Below are positions 1 to 6,804 of a DNA stretch of 15,330 nt, piece after piece. Each line of letters begins with the position of its first letter. Positions within the stretch are counted from its first letter, which is position 1. The notes below the pieces were generated by a model. That model ran no database searches. It worked only from the letters and a program-made list of their open reading frames with translations, and was not told where the DNA came from. Source of the DNA: Acidimicrobiia bacterium. Lineage in GTDB: Bacteria; Actinomycetota; Acidimicrobiia; Acidimicrobiales; SZUA-35. The stretch is taken from assembly GCA_029857855.1 (NCBI GenBank), contig JAOUGG010000009.1, positions 1 to 15,330 of the forward strand, written 5' to 3'. The translations under genes and the position numbers were made by a program.

Positions 1-682
1 TGGCGAGCCCGGTGACACCCCATTTCGTGTGGTCGGCGAGGATCACCAGTTCGTCGGTCGAGGCGACGAACGCCTGGTTGGTCTCGGCCTCCAGCAGGTT
101 GGGTGTGGTGAAGCCGGCCCGCTCGTCCATGCCGTGGACGCCCATGAACACGGTGTCGAGATGAAAACCGCTCAGGGCCCGGACGGCGATCGGTCCGACC
201 AGGGCATCGCTGGGTGTTCGTTCTCCCCCGATCAGGATCACCTTGCGGTCCGAGCGCTGATGGGCGTGGAACACGTCGGCCACTCGAACGCTGTTGGTCA
301 CCACGGTGAGGTCGGGAACGGTGATCAGTTCGGCGGCCAGTTGGGCGGTGGTGGTACCTGCGGTGAGGCCGATGGCGGCACCGACACCGGTGAGCACGGC
401 GGCCGCGGCCGCGATGGCCCGCTTCTCGTCGATGTTCAGTGACGCTTTGGTCTCGAAACCGGGCTCATCGGCTGTCCGCTCGTAGCGAATGGTTGCTCCA
501 CCGTGAACTTTTTCGATCAACCCGTTCTCGGCCAGAATGTCGAGGTCACGGCGGATGGTCATCTCCGACACGTCCAGCCGTTCGGCCAATTCGGCAACCC
601 GAGCGGAGCCGTGACGGCGAACATGGCTCACGATCAGTGCGTGCCGTTGGCGAGCCAGCGACGGTCGTCCTCGTTTGGCCAT
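1..682 (-). CDS. DeoR-family transcriptional regulator (3' end cut by window edge)
   Basis: Sugar-phosphate-responsive repressor of the DeoR/GlpR family, probably controlling the divergent sugar ABC operon. About 227 residues are visible; the family is usually about 250, so only a short C-terminus is missing. Residues 28-59 form the winged helix-turn-helix (VSEMTIRRDLDILAENGLI), followed by the typical HGGA at 60-63. The sensor domain shows GLTAGTTT, VVTNS, LIGGE and the late signature GFTTPNLLEAETNQAF and ILADHTKWG, which in this family lie around the sugar-phosphate pocket of an ISOCOT-like fold. The start is the ATG at 682: it begins MAKRGRPSLARQRH, has no Shine-Dalgarno sequence, and lies just behind a -10 box, so the mRNA is probably leaderless. 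The effector cannot be read from the sequence; a pentose or its phosphate is inferred from the neighbours. Confidence 0.93.
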   Translation of the reverse strand, partial: MAKRGRPSLARQRHALIVSHVRRHGSARVAELAERLDVSEMTIRRDLDILAENGLIEKVHGGATIRYERTADEPGFETKASLNIDEKRAIAAAAAVLTGVGAAIGLTAGTTTAQLAAELITVPDLTVVTNSVRVADVFHAHQRSDRKVILIGGERTPSDALVGPIAVRALSGFHLDTVFMGVHGMDERAGFTTPNLLEAETNQAFVASTDELVILADHTKWGVTGLA

Positions 683-687
683 GCGGC

Positions 688-717
688 AGACTATTCGCAC
701 TATTCTTGGTTTGTCAA
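688..717 (-). promoter_or_regulatory. Promoter of the DeoR gene (leaderless)
   Basis: On the minus strand TTGACA (717-712) is followed, 18 bases later, by TAGTCT (693-688), which fits the TAnnnT form of an actinobacterial -10 box. Only five bases separate the box from the ATG at 682, so transcription should start at or next to the start codon. The -35 box lies inside the palindrome GTTTGTCAAAC (709-719), a position that would allow autorepression. Confidence 0.6.
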
Positions 718-810
718 ACAAGTTCTCACATAAAGCCACAATTATCGGCCGCGAAGGTACAAATAATGTTCAAGTTCTGTTCCGTTCGAACGAAATTGCT
801 TGACAAGTTC
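705..810. promoter_or_regulatory. Operator-like repeats in the DeoR / sugar ABC intergenic region
   Basis: The stretch contains three direct copies of CAAGTTC at 719-725, 771-777 and 804-810. They are spaced 52 and 33 bases, close to whole helical turns. It also has two perfect palindromes, GTTTGTCAAAC (709-719) and CGTTCGAACG (783-792). DeoR-family proteins commonly bind several spaced repeats and loop DNA between them, so this is the likely binding region for the adjacent regulator. The first repeat overlaps the regulator's -35 region and the third overlaps the TTGACA of the ABC operon. The assignment is inferred from position and symmetry. Confidence 0.5.
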
Positions 811-839
811 GTCGTGCGGGTGCCAGATTCGAGTAGTAT
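800..839 (+). promoter_or_regulatory. Promoter of the sugar ABC operon
   Basis: TTGACA at 800-805 is a perfect -35 hexamer. The best -10 by sequence is TAGTAT at 834-839, but it lies 28 bases away; CAGATT at 824-829 has the right spacing (18) but a poor match. Which one is used is unclear. An inverted repeat ATCAC (838-842) / GTGAT (856-860) lies at the expected start of the transcript and could be a further operator. The 5' untranslated region would be about 60-70 bases. Confidence 0.5.
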
Positions 840-904
840 CACGAACACCCGGGGGGTGATCCGAGACTCGCTCCCTGTTCACGTTTTCAGATCAAGGGAG
901 AACC

Positions 905-2248
905 ATGTCCGGACGCGTACTACGCTCACCAAACCCGAGCCAGGTCGGCTTTCCGCTGACCCGAAGGAAGTTTCTCGTCGGCGGCGCATCAGCCGTCGGC
1001 GCCGCAGCGGTGCTCGCCGCCTGCGGCAGCGACGACACAACCGATGCCGGTGCGGGCGACGACAGCAGCGGCGGTGGCGAAGCCGCAGCCGCATCCGGCA
1101 CCGTCCGGGTCGGCTCCAACTACTCCGACGCCAAGCCGAACGAGGCGCTCAAAGCCGTTCTCGATGCCTTCCCGAACAAGGACGTCACGATCGAGCTGAA
1201 CGAGGTGGATCACAACACCTACCAGGAGCAGATCGTCGCCTACATGCAGGATCCGCCCGACGACGTCGCTCCCTGGTTCGCGGCCTACCGTCTGGTGCCG
1301 CTGGCGTCTGCCGGCCTGTTGCTCGACATCAGCGACGTCTGGACCAACTCACTGGATGACATCCTGTCCTCCGGTTTCAAACAGGCCTCCACCTACGACG
1401 GCAAGCAGTATCTCGTCCCGTGGACCTTCTACTCGTGGGGCATCCACTACCGCAAGAGCGTGTGGGATTCGGTTGGCGCCACGCCGCCGGAAGACTGGGA
1501 CGGCCTGCTCGCCCTCTGCAACGAACTGCAGGGCCAGGGCATCACCCCGTTCGCGTCGGGCAACGACGGTCGGTGGCCGGCGATGGGCACGTTCGATCAG
1601 ATCAACTTCCGGCTCAACGGGTACCAGTACCACGTCGACCTGATGGCCGGTAACGAGAGCTGGACCGACGACCGCACCAAGGAGGTGTTCGCCCGCTGGG
1701 CTGAGATTCTGCCGTTCCACCAGGAGAACCCCAACGGCCGGGAGTGGCAGGACGCCGGCCAGGCAGTGGTCGACGGCGAGGTGGCGATGATGACCATCGG
1801 CAACTTCGTCGGTGACCTGTTCCCCGCCGAGGAACTCGACGACCTCGACTTCTTCCCGTTCCCGACGCTCAACGACGAGCATGGGCAGGACACGGTCGAA
1901 GCCCCGATCGACGGCTGGGTCGTGGTGGCCGAGCCCCAGAACGAGGCGGCGGCCAAGGAAGTGGTGGCCTACATGGGCACCGCGGACGCGCAGAACACCT
2001 ACCTGTCCATCGCCCCCGGCGTCCAGGCTCCGGCCGAAGGCGTCGACACCAGCGCCTACAACGCCCTTCAGCAGAAGTCGGCGGAGTTGGTGCAGAACGC
2101 GGCCAACGTCACCCAGTTCCTCGACCGCGACACGCTGCCGGCGTTCGCCAACGAGGCCGGGCAGGCCTTCGCCGACTTCCTCAACGATCCGTCGAACATC
2201 GACTCGATCCTCGAGGACCTCCAGAGCAAGGCCGAGGCGCTCCTCTAG
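905..2248 (+). CDS. Sugar ABC transporter substrate-binding lipoprotein
   Basis: Extracytoplasmic sugar-binding component of a carbohydrate-uptake (CUT1-type) ABC importer, family SBP_bac_1. It has 447 residues, normal for the family. The N-terminus combines a twin-arginine signal (TRRKFLVGG, about 19-27) with a lipobox LAAC whose cysteine is residue 40, so the protein is predicted to be exported folded through Tat and lipid-anchored. A short Gly/Ser/Ala-rich linker (about 41-65) precedes the mature domain starting TVRVGSNYSD. Typical features include YLVPWTFYSWGIHYRKSVWD, the GITPFASGNDGRWPAMGTFDQ segment and a tail of helices ending DILEDLQSKAEALL-like. The start ATG at 905 follows AAGGGAGAA. 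It is the first gene of an operon with two permeases and is likely repressed by the divergent DeoR protein. The ligand is not readable; a mono- or oligosaccharide is expected. Confidence 0.93.
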   Translation: MSGRVLRSPNPSQVGFPLTRRKFLVGGASAVGAAAVLAACGSDDTTDAGAGDDSSGGGEAAAASGTVRVGSNYSDAKPNEALKAVLDAFPNKDVTIELNEVDHNTYQEQIVAYMQDPPDDVAPWFAAYRLVPLASAGLLLDISDVWTNSLDDILSSGFKQASTYDGKQYLVPWTFYSWGIHYRKSVWDSVGATPPEDWDGLLALCNELQGQGITPFASGNDGRWPAMGTFDQINFRLNGYQYHVDLMAGNESWTDDRTKEVFARWAEILPFHQENPNGREWQDAGQAVVDGEVAMMTIGNFVGDLFPAEELDDLDFFPFPTLNDEHGQDTVEAPIDGWVVVAEPQNEAAAKEVVAYMGTADAQNTYLSIAPGVQAPAEGVDTSAYNALQQKSAELVQNAANVTQFLDRDTLPAFANEAGQAFADFLNDPSNIDSILEDLQSKAEALL

Positions 2249-2275
2249 GAGCGTGCATCGGTAGACCAAATCACC

Positions 2276-2310
2276 CGCTGGGCCCGGCCGCCAGCCGGTC
2301 GGGCCCAGCG
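2276..2310 (+). promoter_or_regulatory. Strong intercistronic stem-loop between binding protein and permeases
   Basis: CGCTGGGCCCG (2276-2286) pairs perfectly with CGGGCCCAGCG (2300-2310). The stem continues inward for four more pairs, one of them G-U, leaving a five-base loop. No run of T follows, and the permease gene with its own ribosome-binding site starts 36 bases later. It is therefore more likely an mRNA-stabilising or partially attenuating element than a full terminator. In ABC importer operons such hairpins are known to keep the binding protein in excess over the permeases. Confidence 0.75.
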
Positions 2311-2346
2311 GAACCACAGGGCGCGGACAACCAAAGGGGGATACTT

Positions 2347-3378
2347 GTGACGACGGCCGCTGAACCGTCATCGACCGAGGAGCAGGCGGAGCCCACGGCG
2401 GCGGAATCCGACGACCACGCCTCAACACAGGCGGCCGGCGGCAAGCCCAGGCGTCGATCACAATTCGTCGGGACGGACCGCCGTGTCTTCCTGGCCATGC
2501 TCCTGATCCCGACGACGATCCACATCCTGATCGTCTGGATCCCCACCATCCTGTCGATCGGCCTGTCGCTGACGAAGTGGAACGGCATCCGGATCGCCGA
2601 CCTGGAATGGTCGGCCCTCGAGAACTACGACCAGATCATCCTCGGCGCCTTCCAGCAGGACTTCTTCCAGGCCCTCCTGAACAACGTCTGGCTGCTGCTG
2701 TTCCTGTTCTTCGGGCCCACGCTGCTCGGCATGTTTCTGGCTTACCTGCTAGACAAGAGCATCCGCGGCAGCCGCATCTACCAGAGCGTGTTCTACACGC
2801 CGGTGGTGCTGTCGCTGGCCGTGGTCGGCTTCATCTGGCAGAACATCATGTACGATCAGGAGTTCGGCCTTGCCACCTGGGCCTTCGGTGGTGGTGAGAA
2901 CGTCGCCTGGCTCGGCAATCAGGAGTTCCTCTTCGAGTTCGGAGGCTACGGCCTGTCGAAGAACTTCCTCGCCATCCTCGTCGCCATGGCCTGGCGCCAC
3001 ACCGGCTACATCATGGTCCTCTACCTGGCCGGGCTGAAGAGCGTCGACGCATCGCTCAAGGAGTCGGCCTCGCTCGACGGCTGCAACGAGTGGCAGACTT
3101 TCCGTCACGTGCTGTTCCCGACCCTGAAGCCGATCAACGTGATCGTCGTCGTCATCACCGTGATCGAGGCGCTCCGGGCCTTCGACATCGTCTACGTGCT
3201 CAACACGCCGAGAAACACCGAGCTCCTGTCGATCCTCACCACCGACAACCTCATCGGCGAGGGTGCCGACAACATCGGGCGGGGATCGGCCTACGCAACG
3301 ATGCTGTTCCTACTCTGTATCGGCTTCGTGCTGTGGTACGTCACCAACCATTATCGCAATCAGGAGGCCTCGGTATGA
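2347..3378 (+). CDS. Sugar ABC transporter permease (MalF/UgpA type)
   Basis: Integral membrane subunit that forms half of the sugar channel. It has 343 residues. A charged, Gln/Glu/Ala-rich cytoplasmic tail (1-45) precedes six likely membrane segments: about 47-75, 108-136, 148-168, 206-230, 262-285 and 316-334. The cytoplasmic coupling loop carries the EAA motif in the form ESASLDG (239-245) with the downstream FP-x-L-KP (257-262), which contacts the ATPase. The start is GTG at 2347, preceded by AAAGGGGGAT. It overlaps the next gene by four bases (ATGA), showing translational coupling. No ATPase gene follows, so a shared ATPase such as MsiK is inferred. Confidence 0.92.
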   Translation: MTTAAEPSSTEEQAEPTAAESDDHASTQAAGGKPRRRSQFVGTDRRVFLAMLLIPTTIHILIVWIPTILSIGLSLTKWNGIRIADLEWSALENYDQIILGAFQQDFFQALLNNVWLLLFLFFGPTLLGMFLAYLLDKSIRGSRIYQSVFYTPVVLSLAVVGFIWQNIMYDQEFGLATWAFGGGENVAWLGNQEFLFEFGGYGLSKNFLAILVAMAWRHTGYIMVLYLAGLKSVDASLKESASLDGCNEWQTFRHVLFPTLKPINVIVVVITVIEALRAFDIVYVLNTPRNTELLSILTTDNLIGEGADNIGRGSAYATMLFLLCIGFVLWYVTNHYRNQEASV

Positions 3379-4310
3379 CCGACACCGCGACGACCGTGAC
3401 CACCGCCGCCGCCAATCCGACCAAGGCGACGAAGAAGATCGTGACGAAGAAGAAGCCGCTGCGGCCCGCCCGTGTGGTGCTGCACGTGTTCCTCATCGTG
3501 ATGGGCATCCTCTGGCTGACACCTCTCGTGGTCTCGCTCTACGCGTCGTTCCGTCCGTTCAGCGACACCCAGGCCAACGGTTTCCTGTCGCTGCCGAGCT
3601 CGGTGAGCTTCGACAACTACAAGGCCGCGCTCGACCAGGGCGACTTCCTCGACAAGTACTGGAACACGGCGCTGATCCTGTTCCCGTCGCTGATCCTCAC
3701 GTTGTTCCTGGCGTCGATGATCGCGTTCGTGGCCAGCCGCTACACATGGCGGTTCAACATCTTCTTCCTGGTGTTGTTCACCGCAGGCAACCTGCTGCCG
3801 CAGCAGATCATGGTCGCTCCCCTGTTCCAGGCGTTCCGCCGGATCCCGCTGCCGGAATTCATGTCGAACTCGGGCAACCTGAACGGCTCGAACTGGGCCA
3901 TCATCTTGTTGCACGTCGGCTTCCAGATGGGGTTCTGCACGTTCGTGTTGAGCAATTACATGAAGCTGCTGCCGAAGGAACTCAACGAGGCGGCGATGGT
4001 CGACGGGGCCAGTCTGTGGACAACCTATTCGAAGGTCGTCATGCCGTTGACCCGCCCGGCGCTGGCCGCGCTGGCCACGCTCGAGTTCGCCTGGATCTAC
4101 AACGACTTCTTCTGGGCCGTCATCTTCGAGCAGCGGGGCGACGATCGCCCGATCACCTCGGCGCTGGCCAACCTGGGCGGCGAGTTCGTGACCGACACCA
4201 ACGTGGTGGCGGCCGCGTCGATCTTCGTGATCATCCCGGTCATGGTCGTGTACTTCGCTCTGCAGAAGCATTTCATCGCCGGTTTGACCTTGGGCTCAAC
4301 CAAGGGTTAG
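3375..4310 (+). CDS. Sugar ABC transporter permease (MalG/UgpE type)
   Basis: Second channel subunit of the importer, 311 residues. The N-terminus is rich in Thr and Lys (TKATKKIVTKKKPLRPAR). Six membrane segments are predicted at about 33-56, 96-120, 127-153, 173-195, 226-250 and 277-296. The EAA loop reads NEAAMVDGASLWTTYSKVVMP (split here at about 204-224), close to the canonical EAA---G---------I-LP. The C-terminus HFIAGLTLGSTKG is the conserved MalG-like tail. The ATG at 3375 overlaps the stop of the first permease. It is the last gene of the operon; the convergent SDR gene ends 42 bases further on, and I see no clear terminator between them. Confidence 0.92.
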   Translation: MTDTATTVTTAAANPTKATKKIVTKKKPLRPARVVLHVFLIVMGILWLTPLVVSLYASFRPFSDTQANGFLSLPSSVSFDNYKAALDQGDFLDKYWNTALILFPSLILTLFLASMIAFVASRYTWRFNIFFLVLFTAGNLLPQQIMVAPLFQAFRRIPLPEFMSNSGNLNGSNWAIILLHVGFQMGFCTFVLSNYMKLLPKELNEAAMVDGASLWTTYSKVVMPLTRPALAALATLEFAWIYNDFFWAVIFEQRGDDRPITSALANLGGEFVTDTNVVAAASIFVIIPVMVVYFALQKHFIAGLTLGSTKG

Positions 4311-4352
4311 CACGCCGGCAGCGGATCGAGGTCGTCGGTCACGCCATCCGAA

Positions 4353-5132
4353 TCAGCGGCGGCCGCCGTCGACGAGGAACTGCTGGGCGGTGCACGCCGC
4401 TCCGTCGTCGGCGGCCAGGAACAGGACCATCTGGGCGAATTCGGCCGGGTAGATCCGGCGCTTCAGGGCCTGGTCCTGCATCGTGCCGGCCTCACCCTCC
4501 GGGCTCCACCACTTCTCCAGTTGCCGCTCGGTGGCCACCCAGCCCGGCAGCACGGTGTTGACCCGAACGTTGTGCGGCCCGAACGTACGGGCCATCGTGC
4601 GGGTGATGCCCTCGACCCCCGACTTGGCGATCGCGTAGCCGGGGAAGAAGTCCTCCTGCATCATGTAGCTGCTGGAGCCGATGTTGATGATCGATCCGTT
4701 GCCGGCCTCCAGCATCTGCGGGGCGACCGCCTGAATAGCGAAGAAGTAGTGGCGGAGGTTGGTGTTGAGTCGGTCGTTCCAGTACTCCGGGGTCATCTCG
4801 GACCAGGTGTGGCGGTCGTCGGAGGCGGCGTTGTTGACGAGAACGGTGATTCCGTCGAAGGCCTCGATGGTGTCGGCAACCGCCATCCGCAGCGCCTTGA
4901 TGTCGACCAGGTCGACGTGGTGGAACCACGGTTGGTGGCGTGGTTCCAGTTCGGCGCAACGGGCCAAGGTCTCCTCCGCCCGGTCCTGGTTGATGTCGGC
5001 GAAGGCCACCTTCGATCCCTGGCGACAGAACTGTTCGACCATCGCCGCTCCGATGCCGTCGGCCCCGCCGGTGATGAACACCGTGCGGTCGACCAACGAT
5101 GGATAGCGGGCGTAGTTTGGGGTGTCGGTCAC
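4353..5132 (-). CDS. SDR-family sugar dehydrogenase, D-xylose 1-dehydrogenase-like
   Basis: NAD(P)-dependent short-chain dehydrogenase of 259 residues, predicted to oxidise an aldopentose to its lactone in the cytoplasm. The cofactor motif TGGADGIG is at 21-28, Asp46 at the end of the second strand favours NAD, NNAA is at 100-103, and the catalytic residues are Ser153, Tyr166 and Lys170 (YAIAK). Several stretches match, from memory, Caulobacter D-xylose 1-dehydrogenase (XylB of the Weimberg pathway): the opening YPSL, the DDRH after NNAA, YWNDRLNTNLRH, QAVAPQM, and KWWSPEGEA with LKRRI near the substrate loop. L-arabinose or another sugar is possible. The start is GTG at 5132; no other Met lies near, and the ribosome-binding site is weak. 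It is the second gene of a two-gene operon, 16 bases behind the ICL/PEPM gene. An SDR could alternatively act as a malonic semialdehyde reductase for the divergent Rut-like operon, but the sequence favours a sugar. Confidence 0.85.
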   Translation of the reverse strand: MTDTPNYARYPSLVDRTVFITGGADGIGAAMVEQFCRQGSKVAFADINQDRAEETLARCAELEPRHQPWFHHVDLVDIKALRMAVADTIEAFDGITVLVNNAASDDRHTWSEMTPEYWNDRLNTNLRHYFFAIQAVAPQMLEAGNGSIINIGSSSYMMQEDFFPGYAIAKSGVEGITRTMARTFGPHNVRVNTVLPGWVATERQLEKWWSPEGEAGTMQDQALKRRIYPAEFAQMVLFLAADDGAACTAQQFLVDGGRR

Positions 5133-5148
5133 GGGGGGATCTTTCGTA

Positions 5149-6036
5149 CTAGATGTAGCGGCCTTGCAGCTCGGTGATCTCGGACAAGCCTATGAGATCG
5201 GTGAAGTCACCGAACGATGGGAGGTTGTCTTCGACGTCGATCGGGGTTCCGGCCGCCTTCACCCCGTCGAGTGCGGAACGCATGGCGCCGACGGCGGCCA
5301 GCAGCACGGTGATCGGCATGATGACGAGCGAGAACCCGAGTTCGGCCAGTTCCGAATACGGCAGCGACGGCGACTTGCCACCCTCCACCCAGTTGTAGAG
5401 CAGGGGCGTGTCGCGGTACTCGGCGGCAATGGCCTCGATCTCGTCGCGGGTGCGGAGGGCCTCGATGAACAGCACGTCGGCGCCGGCTTCGGCGGCGGCG
5501 TCGGCCCGGCGCCGGGCCTCGTCGAGCCCCAGCGGCGCCCGGGCGTCGGTGCGGGCGATGATCAGGAAATCGCTGGTGGAACGGGCGTCGACGGCAGCCC
5601 GGATCTTGGCCGCGAACTCGGCCACCGGCACCACCTCTTTACCCTCCATGTGCCCGCAGCGCTTCGGCATCACCTGGTCCTCCAGGTGAATGGCGGCGAC
5701 TCCGGCCCGCTCGTAGCTCCGCACGGTGTGCACCACGTTGACCGGGTTGCCGTAACCGGTGTCGGCGTCGGCCACCACCGGAACGGCCACGGCCGCCGCA
5801 ATTCGCCGGGCGTTGTCGATCATCTCGGCCAGCCCGAGGAGACCGACGTCCGGGCGGCCCAGCAGTGAGGCCGCAGTGCCGAACCCCGTCATGTAGACAC
5901 CGTCGAATCCGGCCTGCTCGATAAGGCGGGCACCGAGCGCGTCGTAGCAGCCGGGCAGCAACAACGGTCCGTCGCCCGCCTCGATCAGGGAACGGAGCCG
6001 GTCGGCGGGTGCGGGCGACGACAGGAGATCAGCCAT
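5149..6036 (-). CDS. Isocitrate lyase / PEP mutase family enzyme
   Basis: Cytoplasmic Mg-dependent C-C (or P-C) lyase of the ICL/PEPM superfamily, a TIM-barrel fold; 295 residues is the usual length for the 2-methylisocitrate lyase / oxaloacetate hydrolase / carboxyphosphonoenolpyruvate mutase group. Visible motifs are LLPGCYDALGARL (25-38), the metal site DADTGYG (90-96), the Glu-Asp pair at 119-120, the catalytic-loop motif KRCGH (125-129) and ARTDAR (161-166). The cysteine in KRCGH points to a lyase or to the broad PEPM-like hydrolases/lyases, not to a true PEP mutase. The substrate cannot be fixed from sequence. It heads the operon with the xylose-dehydrogenase-like SDR, so cleavage of a 2-keto-acid formed from an oxidised sugar is a possible role, but that is inference. 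The ATG at 6036 has no Shine-Dalgarno sequence and fits a leaderless start. Confidence 0.88.
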   Translation of the reverse strand: MADLLSSPAPADRLRSLIEAGDGPLLLPGCYDALGARLIEQAGFDGVYMTGFGTAASLLGRPDVGLLGLAEMIDNARRIAAAVAVPVVADADTGYGNPVNVVHTVRSYERAGVAAIHLEDQVMPKRCGHMEGKEVVPVAEFAAKIRAAVDARSTSDFLIIARTDARAPLGLDEARRRADAAAEAGADVLFIEALRTRDEIEAIAAEYRDTPLLYNWVEGGKSPSLPYSELAELGFSLVIMPITVLLAAVGAMRSALDGVKAAGTPIDVEDNLPSFGDFTDLIGLSEITELQGRYI

Positions 6037-6042
6037 CTCGCC

Positions 6043-6073
6043 AATGTAGGTCGGCGGTCGTGTCGACGGACAA
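6043..6073 (-). promoter_or_regulatory. Promoter of the ICL/PEPM-SDR operon (leaderless)
   Basis: On the minus strand TACATT (6048-6043) lies exactly six bases before the ATG at 6036, so the predicted first transcribed base is the A of the start codon. A possible -35, TTGTCC (6073-6068), lies at a 19-base spacing. It is back to back with the -35 of the rightward operon. Confidence 0.5.
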
Positions 6074-6074
6074 C

Positions 6075-6103
6075 TTGAGCGCGCGGCGGCCTGTACCTAG
6101 ACT
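6075..6103 (+). promoter_or_regulatory. Promoter of the amidohydrolase-RutA-like operon (leaderless)
   Basis: TTGAGC (6075-6080) and TAGACT (6098-6103) are separated by 17 bases. The first base of the GTG start codon at 6110 is seven bases after the -10 box, the expected transcription start. No Shine-Dalgarno sequence is present in front of the gene, so a leaderless mRNA is predicted. Confidence 0.6.
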
Positions 6104-6109
6104 GACCCG

Positions 6110-6775
6110 GTGGCCGACCCGGACTCCCTACCCGACTCGCTGCGGACAGCCGTCGGCGAAGATCTGGCGAACGACTACCGGGGCGCCGGATTCGGCCAGG
6201 GCCTCGGGGTCGGCGACAAGGTCGGCGTGCTGGTCGTCGACGTCTGTCGGGCCTACGCCGATCCCGAGTCGCCGTTGTTCGCAAACTGCCGGCCGGCGTT
6301 CGACGCCTGCACCGAGCTCGTGGCGAGTGCACGCTCCTGCGGCGCACCCGTGGTGTGGACCCGGGTACGTTATCAACCGGGAGGAGCCGACGGCGGTCTC
6401 TTCTACCGAAAGGTCGCGGCGTTGGCCTGCTTCGACGAGGGCAATCCCCTCGGGGACTGGCTCGACGAGCTGGTCCCGGCCGACGACGAGATCGTCGTCA
6501 CCAAACAGTACGCCTCGTCGTTCTTCGGGACCTCGCTGGCCTCCTCGCTGAACACCGCCGGGATCGACACGCTGCTGATCTGTGGCGTTTCCACCTCCGG
6601 CTGTGTGCGGGCCACGGCCCTCGACGCGCTGCAGCACGGCTTCCGGCCGCTGGTGGTGGCCGACGCGTGTGGCGACCGCGACCAACGGGTCCACGACGCC
6701 AATCTGTTCGACCTCGGCGCCAAGTACGCCGACATCGTCGACCTGGCCACCGCCACCGCCATCCTCGCCGCCTAA
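6110..6775 (+). CDS. Isochorismatase-family amidohydrolase (N-carbamoylsarcosine amidase/RutB-like)
   Basis: Cysteine hydrolase of 221 residues, predicted to remove an amide or carbamoyl group. The family's catalytic triad is visible: Asp44 (VVDVCRAY), Lys132 (VTKQYASSFFGT) and Cys165 (GVSTSGCVRATALDA), with the usual cis-peptide region GVSTS just before the cysteine. Among relatives the GVSTSGCVRATALD and CGDRDQRVHDANLFDLGAKYAD stretches resemble N-carbamoylsarcosine and maleamate amidohydrolases more than E. coli RutB, whose motif reads GIATNVCVESTLRD. In this operon, 29 bases before a RutA-like gene, it takes the place of RutB, and ureidoacrylate (also an N-carbamoyl compound) is the inferred substrate. 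The start is GTG at 6110, chosen for the leaderless promoter; no ribosome-binding site exists. The divergent operon begins 73 bases away. Confidence 0.88.
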   Translation: MADPDSLPDSLRTAVGEDLANDYRGAGFGQGLGVGDKVGVLVVDVCRAYADPESPLFANCRPAFDACTELVASARSCGAPVVWTRVRYQPGGADGGLFYRKVAALACFDEGNPLGDWLDELVPADDEIVVTKQYASSFFGTSLASSLNTAGIDTLLICGVSTSGCVRATALDALQHGFRPLVVADACGDRDQRVHDANLFDLGAKYADIVDLATATAILAA

Positions 6776-6804
6776 CGATCACCGACAAGAAGGGGAATAC
6801 GACG

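Noticed and set aside
4357-4368. The palindrome CGGCGGCCGCCG near the SDR stop, considered as a bidirectional terminator.
   Set aside because: It lies within the coding sequence, has no loop and no T-tract, and is a common by-product of Gly/Arg codons.
1049-6024. An identical 17-base stretch GGTGCGGGCGACGACAG at 1049-1065 and at 6008-6024.
   Set aside because: One copy encodes a lipoprotein linker and the other lies on the opposite strand of the lyase gene's N-terminus. Both are Ala/Asp/Ser/Pro-coding in GC-rich DNA, so chance is the simplest explanation.
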